Source of the DNA: an uncultured Pseudoflavonifractor sp.
GTDB taxonomy: Bacteria; Bacillota; Clostridia; Oscillospirales; Oscillospiraceae
Length of the DNA stretch: 32,148 nucleotides
Assembly: GCA_904419835.1 (NCBI GenBank)
Contig: CAJFTA010000022.1
Span: 1-32,148 of the forward strand
Direction: 5' to 3'
Positions 1 through 5,923 of the stretch are shown here, piece by piece. The position numbers were made by a program, and so were the translations under genes. The first letter of the stretch is position 1. Each line of letters begins with the position of its first letter. The notes below the pieces were generated by a model. That model was not told where the DNA came from. It did no database searches and saw only the letters and a program-made list of their open reading frames with translations.

Positions 1-1
1 C

Positions 2-127
2 TGGTACATGGTGGCCGGCGCGGTGGCCCTGGGCCTGTTCGTGAGTTATGCGGCCATGTTCGGCTTTGACAAACTCCGGGAGGCCCTGGAGCAGATCACA
101 AACTGGGGAAAGACCGATACAGAGTAA
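2..127 (+). CDS. C-terminal end of a small membrane protein (5' end outside window)
   Basis: The frame is open from the window edge and ends at TAA 125-127, giving 41 visible residues. They form one hydrophobic segment (VAGAVALGLFVSYAAMFGF) followed by a short charged amphipathic tail ending KTDTE. This fits a small membrane protein or holin-like accessory protein, but no family can be named from so little. A rho-independent terminator follows seven bases after the stop, so it closes a rightward transcript coming from outside the window. Coding status is inferred from the open frame, the membrane-like composition and the terminator. Confidence 0.55.
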   Translation, partial: WYMVAGAVALGLFVSYAAMFGFDKLREALEQITNWGKTDTE

Positions 128-133
128 AGAGAA

Positions 134-164
134 CCCCCGGCGCCTACACGGTGCCGGGGGCATT
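134..164 (+). terminator. Rho-independent terminator after the partial membrane gene
   Basis: An 11-bp stem pairs 134-144 with 150-160 (one G-T wobble) around a 5-nt loop, and is followed by a T-rich run (cattttat). It ends the rightward transcript just as the leftward gene ending at 165 finishes. Confidence 0.75.
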
Positions 165-581
165 TTATACGACGCGGCGGGACACGGTGGAGGCGTCCAG
201 ACGCATGGCCAGGTCAATGATCTTTTTCCTGGTAGCGCGGTTCGTTTCTGCGGCGGGGGCCAGGGTGGCCCGGACGCCGGCGGGGACGATGGAGAGCGCC
301 CAGGCCACCAGAGCCTTTTCTGCCTTTATCAGCGCCGCCCTGGCGGCCATTTCCGCGCCCTGCAGTTCGACGGCCTCCGAGTCTGCCTGGTATTCGGCCT
401 CCAGGGCGTCAAAGGTGGCGTCGTCCTCCACCTGCCAGAGCCGGCGGGCGGGGAGGCCGCGCCGGTCCGTGGCGCCCCGGGCCTCCAGAAAAGCCCTTTC
501 GTGGGCGGCGGCACTTGCCTCCGCCATTTCGCTGGAACGCAGGGCCTGGGAATAGGCCCGCTGCTGTGCGTTGTATCTCAT
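165..581 (-). CDS. Hypothetical alanine-rich helical protein, 138 aa
   Basis: A leftward gene with an ATG at 581 and a GGCAGG-type ribosome binding site 5 bases upstream. The product is rich in Ala, Glu and Arg, has no membrane segment and looks mostly alpha-helical, possibly coiled-coil, with many EAxxAA patterns between residues 20 and 100. I do not recognise a domain. It is the last of four small leftward genes (44, 33, 73 and 138 aa), which look like one accessory operon. The frame opposite it is also open, as is common in this GC-rich DNA, but only this strand has a good start and operon context. Function unknown; probably mobile-element cargo. Confidence 0.6.
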   Translation of the reverse strand: MRYNAQQRAYSQALRSSEMAEASAAAHERAFLEARGATDRRGLPARRLWQVEDDATFDALEAEYQADSEAVELQGAEMAARAALIKAEKALVAWALSIVPAGVRATLAPAAETNRATRKKIIDLAMRLDASTVSRRVV

Positions 582-620
582 AATATCCTGCCTTTCTACC
601 GGGGACGCCTGATCCGAAGA

Positions 621-842
621 TCAGGCGATTGCCTCCAGTTCCATATCTTCAATTTCGGCCCAGGTGAAACCCAGGCGGTGCATATCATCCCCCACATCGG
701 AGAGGACCACGCTGGCCTCCATGGTGAGATCCGCGTAACAGAGGGCGGCGAACATCTTATAGACTTCCACGGCCCGCTCCATGGTGAAAACCCGGATATT
801 GCCAACCATGGCCCCGTACTTCCCGTTTTGCTTAATCAACAT
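621..842 (-). CDS. Hypothetical small acidic protein, 73 aa
   Basis: The product begins MLIKQNGKYGAMVGN and is a small soluble protein with an acidic C-terminal half (DVGDDMHRLGFTWAEIEDME). The frame is open back to a GTG at 854, but that codon sits directly on the GAAGG sequence. ATG 842 has the same AAGGGTGG 8 bases upstream, so it is the better start. The first 11 bases overlap the 3' end of the 33-aa gene upstream, which suggests translational coupling. No family recognised. It lies in the leftward cluster of small accessory genes. Confidence 0.6.
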   Translation of the reverse strand: MLIKQNGKYGAMVGNIRVFTMERAVEVYKMFAALCYADLTMEASVVLSDVGDDMHRLGFTWAEIEDMELEAIA

Positions 843-933
843 GATCTTTACCACCCTTCAAAATTCTGCGGAACAACCGCCGGAGCGGAACGAACACCGC
901 CACAAATATCACAAGAGAAATTAGAAATTTCAT
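832..933 (-). CDS. Small single-pass membrane protein, 33 aa
   Basis: This short gene has an ATG at 933 preceded by a very strong ribosome binding site (GGAGGG, 6 bases upstream). It encodes MKFLISLVIFVAVFVPLRRL followed by a basic tail ending GGKDHVD. The layout is one hydrophobic helix (about residues 3-16) and then an Arg/Lys-rich cytoplasmic tail. Its stop overlaps the start of the 73-aa gene by 11 bases. Strong ribosome binding site, membrane helix and overlap together support a real small protein; its role is unknown. Confidence 0.6.
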   Translation of the reverse strand: MKFLISLVIFVAVFVPLRRLFRRILKGGKDHVD

Positions 934-977
934 CGCTTGCCCTCCTATTGACAAAGAACTGCGTTTCGTTTATATTT

Positions 978-1007
978 GGGGTGCGGAGGTTCGGGCCTCC
1001 GCACCCC
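978..1007. repeat. Perfect 12-bp hairpin between small leftward genes
   Basis: 978-989 pairs perfectly with 996-1007 around a 6-nt loop (ttcggg). It lies 6 bases past the stop of the 44-aa leftward gene. Neither strand has a T run after the stem, so it is not a classic intrinsic terminator. It may stabilise the mRNA or attenuate transcription between the 44-aa gene and the downstream small genes. Confidence 0.5.
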
Positions 1008-1013
1008 TGGCCT

Positions 1014-1148
1014 TTACCAGTCCAGCAATTTTAGGATTGCCGCTGTTATCAGGCCGGAGATCGTGCCCGCCAGAATGTCGGCCAGGAAGTCAACCTTTCT
1101 GGAGGGCTGCGCCGTAGGCTTTCGCCTGCGGCGTTTTTTCTTGCCCAT
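1014..1148 (-). CDS. Small basic membrane-anchored protein, 44 aa
   Basis: ATG 1148 follows a purine-rich ribosome binding site (AGGAAAGGGGGTGG, about 5 bases upstream). The product starts MGKKKRRRRKPTAQPSRK and continues into one hydrophobic or amphipathic helix (DILAGTISGLITAAILKLL), ending LDW. A very basic N-terminus plus one helix suggests a small membrane- or nucleic-acid-associated protein of a mobile element. It is the first gene of the leftward cluster, with its promoter presumably in the palindrome-bearing region 1160-1296. Family not recognised. Confidence 0.55.
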   Translation of the reverse strand: MGKKKRRRRKPTAQPSRKVDFLADILAGTISGLITAAILKLLDW

Positions 1149-1179
1149 TTGAACCACCCCCTTTCCTCTTGAACTGATT

Positions 1180-1264
1180 AGATTATACATCTAACAGGAG
1201 ATAAAAACAAGCGGCAGAATAAACAAATCTAACGTGAGATATTTATATAAATCTAACAGTAGAT
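1180..1264. promoter_or_regulatory. Divergent control region with three ATCTAAC-type palindromic operators
   Basis: Three copies of an inverted repeat ATCT-N6-AGAT occur at 1189-1202 (ATCTAACAGGAGAT), 1227-1240 (ATCTAACGTGAGAT) and 1251-1264 (ATCTAACAGTAGAT). All share ATCTAAC and the closing AGAT; the centres are 38 and 24 bases apart. An extra AGAT half-site lies at 1180-1183. They sit between the leftward small genes and the rightward ribbon-helix-helix-like gene, in DNA much richer in A+T than the surroundings. Repeated short palindromes in a divergent intergenic region are typical of operators. The likely binders are the products of 1307-1516 or 1664-1909, but that is inference. Confidence 0.7.
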
Positions 1265-1306
1265 AATAATGAAAAACCGTGGTATTATGAGGGTGAGGTG
1301 ATAAGA

Positions 1307-1516
1307 ATGGGCAGACCTAAAAAAGAGGGCGGAATGAGCGCCACGGACTACAAGCGGGCTTTCAACGAAAAAAACTATGATCGCCTTTCTCCGTATGTTA
1401 AGCGCGGGAAAAAAGGTCGGTACAAAGCGGCCGCCGCCGCCGCTGGGTATAGCCTAAACGAGTTCATGGAATTGGCCATGGACCGCCTGGCGGACGAAAT
1501 CCTGGGGAAAGAATAA
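1307..1516 (+). CDS. Arc/ribbon-helix-helix-like DNA-binding protein, 69 aa
   Basis: The product (MGRPKKEGGMSATDYKRAFN...) has a basic N-terminus, a segment RLSPYVKRGKKGRYKAAAAA, then GYSLNEFMELAMDRLADEI. The pattern 'strand, KGxKxxxKxAA, GxSLNxFI' is typical of Arc/MetJ-type ribbon-helix-helix repressors carried by Clostridia mobile elements. The ATG at 1307 is preferred over the upstream GTG at 1298, because the GAGGTG ribosome binding site sits 5 bases before the ATG and overlaps the GTG. It lies immediately downstream of the three palindromes, which suggests autoregulation. Family assignment is by motif only. Confidence 0.65.
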   Translation: MGRPKKEGGMSATDYKRAFNEKNYDRLSPYVKRGKKGRYKAAAAAAGYSLNEFMELAMDRLADEILGKE

Positions 1517-1663
1517 GGGCACCACACGCGCCGGTGTAGGGGCCGAACCGCCCCGCCGGAATAATCATTTTTTCCGTTTTCAGACTATTAGCGCGGGTTT
1601 TCGATGGGAACCGTGTTAAAGTTAAGAAAAAATCAGATTATTCCAACACCGGGAGGCGTGGCG

Positions 1664-1909
1664 GTGAAGAAATTTCTATTTCACGGGAAAAAGAATATCT
1701 GCGGGGACCGCATACGCATGGCCCGCCTGGAGAAACGGCTATCACAAACGGACCTGGCCCGCCTCCTCCAACTGCAGGGCGTCCCGGCCGAGCGGGATAT
1801 AATCAGCAGAATGGAAATGGGGGATCGGCTGGTCACGGATTATGAGGTGGTGACAATAGCCGAGGTCCTGGACGTTCCAGTGTTGTGGCTTTTAGGTAAA
1901 GAGAGGTAA
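1664..1909 (+). CDS. XRE-family helix-turn-helix regulator, 81 aa
   Basis: A Cro/CI-type HTH covers about residues 15-75 (RIRMARLEKRLSQTDLARLL ... DIISRMEMGDRLVTDYE), followed by LDVPVLWLLGKER, the usual end of small XRE proteins. The start is taken as GTG 1664, with GGGAGG 7 bases upstream. The ATG at 1604 in the same frame has no ribosome binding site and would add 20 unrelated residues. The opening VKKFLFHGKKNICGDRIR is typical of small XRE repressors on Firmicutes accessory elements. A perfect terminator hairpin begins at the stop codon. It is a second candidate ligand for the palindromes at 1189-1264. Confidence 0.8.
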   Translation: MKKFLFHGKKNICGDRIRMARLEKRLSQTDLARLLQLQGVPAERDIISRMEMGDRLVTDYEVVTIAEVLDVPVLWLLGKER

Positions 1910-1944
1910 AGACCGGCGTGGAGAATACCACGCCGGTCTTTTTC
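1909..1944 (+). terminator. Rho-independent terminator after the XRE regulator
   Basis: A perfect 13-bp stem pairs 1909-1921 with 1928-1940 around AGAATA, followed by TTT. It separates the regulator transcript from the transposase gene starting at 1962. Confidence 0.85.
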
Positions 1945-1961
1945 ATTCAAAGGGGGATACC

Positions 1962-2996
1962 ATGAATTACAAGGGCTATCATCACTTGAAATGGGAGGAC
2001 CGCCTAAAAATCGAGGGGGCGCTGAAAACCGGCGGGAAACCGGCGGAGATCGCCAAAATGCTGGGCGTGTGTGTTAAGACCATATACAACGAGATCAAGC
2101 GGGGCCTGTGCCTCCAGCAGAAAGAGGGATACATATTCCAGGAGGAATACTGCGCGGAGGTGGCGGAACGGAAGTACCAGGAGCATTTGAGGGCCAAGGG
2201 GCCGGAAATAAAACTGGGCCGGGATCATGCTTTTGCCAACTTCGTGGAGCGGAAGATCATAGAGGACCACTACTCCCCCGGCGCGGTGCTGGCCTACATC
2301 GAGGAGGCCGGCCTGGAGTTTGAAACCCACATCTGCGAAACCACCCTTTATTCCTACATCTACCGGGGGGACGTGTTCCTGGAACTAACAGAGGAACACC
2401 TGCTGTATAAAGGGGAGCGGCGGCGGGACTACGAGCAGCGGGAGCGGGCCAAAGAGGCCCCCGGGGACACCATCGAGGACAGGCCGCCAGAGGTCCGGGC
2501 GCGGAATACGTTTGGACACTGGGAAATGGACAGCATTATGGGGCCAGTGGGGTCAAAGGCGGCCCTGCTGGTGCTGACCGAGCGGCTGACGCGGTGGGGG
2601 CTTGTGATCCGGGTCCCGGACCATACAGCGGAAAGCGTGGTCCAGGCGCTGAACCGGGTGGAGCGGAGGATGGGAAAGCGGTTCCGGGAAGTGTTCCGCA
2701 CCATCACCGTGGACAACGGCAGCGAGTTCATGGACTGCGCCGGCCTCCAGCGATCATACCGGCTGAAAGGCCCACGGACGAAAATATATTACTGCCACCC
2801 CTATTCCCCGCAAGAGCGCGGGAGCAACGAGAACATGAACCGGATCCTGCGGCGGTGGTTCCCAAAGGGGACCAACTTCGACCAGGTGACGGAGGCGGAG
2901 GTGGCCCAGGCGGCGGAGTGGATGAACAACTATCCGCGCCGGATCCTGGGGTGGAGATCCGCCGGGGCCGTGTTCGAGGAGTACGTGGCCGCCTGA
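1962..2996 (+). mobile_element. IS30-family transposase, 344 aa
   Basis: Full-length IS30-type transposase. An N-terminal HTH_38-like domain (about residues 8-50, GKPAEIAKMLGVCVKTIYNE) recognises DNA. The catalytic core carries D190 (HWEMDSI), D251 (VDNGSEF) and E285 (SPQERGSNENMN), a DD(33)E spacing as expected for the family. The ATG follows AAGGGGG by 6 bases. The gene is intact, about the usual 320-350 aa, and has no frameshift. I could not find matching terminal inverted repeats next to it. It is also boxed between terminators at 1909-1944 and about 3023-3054, so it may be a resident gene of the accessory island or an IS with degenerate ends. Confidence 0.9.
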
Positions 2997-3022
2997 AAAT
3001 CTGAACAGCGGGAGCGGAACGG

Positions 3023-3054
3023 CCGGGGCCAGGTTTTGGCCTCCGGTGGTTTTT
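3023..3054 (+). terminator. Probable terminator after the transposase
   Basis: CCGGGGCCA (3023-3031) pairs with TGGCC/CCGG (3037-3046) with one bulged T, followed by tggttttt. It is positioned 26 bases after the transposase stop. Confidence 0.5.
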
Positions 3055-3082
3055 CACGCCCTGGAGGCGGTGAAAGAGGACG

Positions 3083-3111
3083 AAAAAGGCCGCTCCACCG
3101 TAGTGGAGCGG
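3083..3111 (-). terminator. Leftward rho-independent terminator without an obvious gene
   Basis: Read leftwards, a perfect 9-bp stem (3111-3103 with 3098-3090, loop TACG) is followed by CC and TTTTT (3087-3083). On the plus strand no T run follows the stem. It would end leftward transcription entering from beyond 3111, but no leftward gene is evident between here and the radical SAM gene. Confidence 0.55.
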
Positions 3112-3276
3112 ACCCAGTATATCACACGTCAAAAATTTTTCTGGATTTTCTGTAATTTATCCTTGACTTTTTCAAATTTTACGAAAAAATTTGGATGGAG
3201 GCTGAGAGGCGGGGGAGGGAACAGCCTCACGGAGGCTGTGATCCGCGAAATAAGTTTGAAAAAGCAGAAAATGGAC

Positions 3277-3305
3277 TTGCCAAGCGCACCTGTAAAGGGT
3301 AAAAT
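3277..3305 (+). promoter_or_regulatory. Sigma-A promoter for the radical SAM operon
   Basis: TTGCCA (3277-3282), a 17-base spacer and TAAAAT (3300-3305), 44 bases before the start codon at 3349. Transcription would start near 3312. Confidence 0.7.
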
Positions 3306-3348
3306 ATAACGGTTAACGAAAAATGGAACGGACTGACGGGGGTTTGTC

Positions 3349-5187
3349 ATGAATCGTAGTCTGGAGCGCATCCTGCCCAGGGTGCAGAAGCCCGCCCGAT
3401 ACACGGGGGGAGAATACAACGCGGTGGTCAAGGACCGGCGGAAGGTGGAGGTGCGGTATGCCCTCTGCTTCCCGGACACCTATGAAATCGGCATGTCCAA
3501 TCTGGGCGTGCGCATTCTCTACGGCGTGATGAACAACCTGCCCTGGTGCTGGTGCGAGCGGGTGTTCGCCCCCTGGGGGGACATGGAGGAGGAGATGCGC
3601 GCTGAGGGCCTGCCCCTCTATGGCCTGGAGAGCGGCGACTCCATCGCGGACTTTGACCTCATCGGCTTCTCGCTGGGCTACGAGATGGCCTACACCAACG
3701 TGCTCAATATGCTGGACCTGGCCGGCCTGCCCGTGCGGGCGGAGGAACGGCGGGAGCTCTCTCCTATTATTGTGGCGGGGGGCACCTGCGCCTTTAACCC
3801 GGAGCCCCTAGCCCCCTTTGTGGACATTTTCTCTCTGGGCGAGGGAGAGGACGTGTCGGTGGAGCTGCTGGAGCTGTACCGCAAGGCCAAGAGCGAGAGC
3901 TGGGAGAAGGAGGAGTTCCTTCTGGCCGCGGCCAAAATTCCCGGGTTGTACGTGCCCTCCCTCTATGATATCTCCTACCATGCCGACGGCACCGTGGCGG
4001 CCATCACGCCCAGGGAGGGCGCGCCGGCGGTGGTGAGCAAGCGGATTGTCCAGGACTTCAACAAATCCTACTTCCCGGTCAAGACCATTGTGCCCTCCAC
4101 TGAGATCACCCAGGACAAGGTGACGCTGGAGGTGTTCCGGGGCTGCATCCGGGGCTGCCGGTTCTGCCAGGCGGGGTACGCCTACCGGCCGGTCCGGTCC
4201 CGGGACCCGGAGCTGCTGGTGAAGTACGGCATTGAGGCCTGCAAGGACTCGGGCTACCAGGAGATGACATTGTCGTCCCTGTCCACCAGCGACTACCGCC
4301 ACCTGCTCAGGCTGTGCGACGGGCTGCTGGAGTGGTGCGAGCCGGAGAAGGTGAGCCTGGCCCTGCCCTCCCTGCGGGCGGACAACTTCTCCATGAATCT
4401 GATGCGCCGCCTTCAGCACGGCAAGAAGTCGGGCCTGACCTTCGCGCCCGAGGCGGGCACTCAGCGCCTGCGGGACGCAATCAACAAGAACGTCACCGAG
4501 GAGGAGATTCTCCAGTCCTGCCGCACCGCCTTCTCCGGCGGCTGGTCGTCGGTGAAGCTGTACTTCATGCTGGGCCTGCCCACCGAGACCGACGAGGACG
4601 TGCTGGGCATTGCCGACCTGGCGGAGAAGGTGTACCAGGCCTGGCGTGAGACCACGCCGGAGCCCCGCCGTGGCGTGCGGATTACGGTCTCCACCTCCTT
4701 CTTTGTGCCCAAGCCCCACACCGCCTTCCAGTGGGAGGCGCAAATCTCCATGGAGGAGTACCAGCGGCGGGTGAAGCTGCTGCGGGACAACATGCGGGGC
4801 CGTTCCATCAGCTACAACTGGCACGACCCGGACACCAGCGTGCTGGAGGCGGTGTTTGCCCGCGGCGACCGCCGTGTGGCCGACGTCATCGAGGAGGCCT
4901 GGCGGAACGGGGCCAAGTTCGACTCCTGGAGCGAGTATTTTGACTTCCAGCGCTGGCAGGACGCCTTTGCCGCCTGCGGATTGTCCATGGACTTCTACGC
5001 CGCCCGTCAGCGGGACAAGGACGAGGTTCTGCCCTGGGACATGATTTCCTGCGGCGTGAGCAAGCGCTTCCTGTGGCGTGAGCGGGAGCAGTGCTACCAG
5101 AACAAGATTACCCCCGACTGCCGGAAGCAGTGCACCGGCTGCGGGGCTGACAAGCTCTATCCGGGAGGTGTGTGCGATGCGGAATAG
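3349..5187 (+). CDS. TIGR03960 family B12-binding radical SAM protein, 612 aa
   Basis: A radical SAM enzyme of the TIGR03960 family, whose reaction is unknown. The N-terminal third has the B12-binding-like Rossmann layout of this family (FPDTYEIGMSNLGVRILYGV near residue 40; GFSLGYEMAYTN near 107). The [4Fe-4S]-SAM motif is C266-x3-C270-x2-C273 (GCIRGCRFCQAG). The C-terminus is cysteine-rich (CYQNK...CRKQCTGCGAD...C, from about residue 583) and could bind a second metal or cluster. The ATG at 3349 follows GGGGG by 6 bases. The last 11 bases overlap the next gene, the TIGR03936 partner that accompanies or is fused to this protein in many Firmicutes, so the two probably act as one unit. Confidence 0.9.
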   Translation: MNRSLERILPRVQKPARYTGGEYNAVVKDRRKVEVRYALCFPDTYEIGMSNLGVRILYGVMNNLPWCWCERVFAPWGDMEEEMRAEGLPLYGLESGDSIADFDLIGFSLGYEMAYTNVLNMLDLAGLPVRAEERRELSPIIVAGGTCAFNPEPLAPFVDIFSLGEGEDVSVELLELYRKAKSESWEKEEFLLAAAKIPGLYVPSLYDISYHADGTVAAITPREGAPAVVSKRIVQDFNKSYFPVKTIVPSTEITQDKVTLEVFRGCIRGCRFCQAGYAYRPVRSRDPELLVKYGIEACKDSGYQEMTLSSLSTSDYRHLLRLCDGLLEWCEPEKVSLALPSLRADNFSMNLMRRLQHGKKSGLTFAPEAGTQRLRDAINKNVTEEEILQSCRTAFSGGWSSVKLYFMLGLPTETDEDVLGIADLAEKVYQAWRETTPEPRRGVRITVSTSFFVPKPHTAFQWEAQISMEEYQRRVKLLRDNMRGRSISYNWHDPDTSVLEAVFARGDRRVADVIEEAWRNGAKFDSWSEYFDFQRWQDAFAACGLSMDFYAARQRDKDEVLPWDMISCGVSKRFLWREREQCYQNKITPDCRKQCTGCGADKLYPGGVCDAE

Positions 5188-5848
5188 TAACCGGCTGCGT
5201 TTTTCCAAGACCGGGCGGGCCAAGTACATCTCCCACCTGGACCTGATGCGCACCTTCCAGCGGGCATTTCTCCGTGCCGGGATTGAGATTACCCACACCG
5301 AGGGCTTCAATCCCCATGCCTTTGTGTCCATTCCACTGCCGCTGTCGGTGGGCTTTGCCAGCCAGTGCGAGGTGCTGGAGTTTGAGCTGCGGGGCGGCGC
5401 GGAGCTCTCTGAGGTGCCCGGGCGGATGAACGCAGTGCTGCCCGAGGGCATCACGGTGCAGAAGTGCTACGAGGCGGCCAAGCCCGTGAAGGCTCTGACC
5501 TACGTCAACTACATCGTCACCCTGGAGTATGAGAACGGCGCGCCCTTTGGGGCGGAGACCGCCATCCGGGAGCTGCTGAGCCGGGAGAGCCTGGTGGTGA
5601 TTAAGAAGTCCAAGAAGGCCAAGAGCGGCCAGGTGGAGGTGGACCTGATTCCCCTCATCGCCAAGTTCACCGTGGAGGGACGGCGGGACACCATCGCCCT
5701 GGACCTCATCATCCGGGCCCAGAATCCGGGCTTGAATCCGGAGCTGATTGTGTCTGCCATCCGGGAACACTGTCCCGAGGCGTCCCCGGACTATGTGGCC
5801 TTCCACCGGAAGGACGTGCTGGACGCCCAGTTCCAGCCCTGGGAATAA
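5177..5848 (+). CDS. TIGR03936 family radical SAM-associated protein (DUF2344), 223 aa
   Basis: A DUF2344/TIGR03936 protein, the non-radical partner of TIGR03960 enzymes. It opens MRNSNRLRFSKTGRAKYISH, with LDLMRTFQRAFLRAG and EGFNPHAFVSIPLPLSVGF following, the hallmark segments of the family. The ATG at 5177 lies inside the end of the upstream gene (ATG...TAG overlap of 11 bases). GGGAGG sits 9 bases before it. The frame is open further upstream (to 5078), but that part overlaps the radical SAM gene and is not homologous to the family. A bidirectional terminator follows 14 bases after the stop. Precise function unknown. Confidence 0.9.
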   Translation: MRNSNRLRFSKTGRAKYISHLDLMRTFQRAFLRAGIEITHTEGFNPHAFVSIPLPLSVGFASQCEVLEFELRGGAELSEVPGRMNAVLPEGITVQKCYEAAKPVKALTYVNYIVTLEYENGAPFGAETAIRELLSRESLVVIKKSKKAKSGQVEVDLIPLIAKFTVEGRRDTIALDLIIRAQNPGLNPELIVSAIREHCPEASPDYVAFHRKDVLDAQFQPWE

Positions 5849-5862
5849 CCATAATAATAAAG

Positions 5863-5897
5863 AAGAGGTCTCCGCTGCGTGCGGAGACCTCTTTTTT
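5863..5897 (+). terminator. Bidirectional terminator between the radical SAM operon and malQ
   Basis: A perfect 13-bp stem (5863-5875 with 5881-5893, loop tgcgt) runs into TTTTTT. Leftward, the same stem is followed by CTTTATTATTAT, so it probably also stops malQ transcripts. Confidence 0.9.
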
Positions 5898-5923
5898 CGT
5901 GCCTGCATTTTTGAGAAGTGATT

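Larger units (their letters stand above)
2997..3276. other. Gene-free stretch at the edge of the accessory region
   Basis: No convincing gene lies here. It holds a probable rightward terminator (about 3023-3054), a leftward terminator (3083-3111), an AT-rich part (3128-3195), a short hairpin (3221-3228 with 3232-3239, 8 bp, loop ACG), and then the promoter of the radical SAM gene (3277-3305). The abrupt change in base composition near 3110-3200 probably marks the boundary between accessory and core DNA. No attachment-site duplication could be recognised. Confidence 0.5.

Noticed and set aside
978..1007. The 12-bp hairpin as a rho-independent terminator
   Set aside because: No T run on either strand after the stem; kept only as a hairpin.
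3129..3479. A 116-codon minus-strand frame that would precede the leftward terminator at 3083-3111
   Set aside because: It overlaps the start of the radical SAM gene and its promoter, lacks a ribosome binding site, and its AT-rich half gives Phe/Lys-rich sequence without family signs.
3808..5454. A 548-codon minus-strand frame opposite the radical SAM gene
   Set aside because: Antisense shadow with no motif; crosses two real genes.
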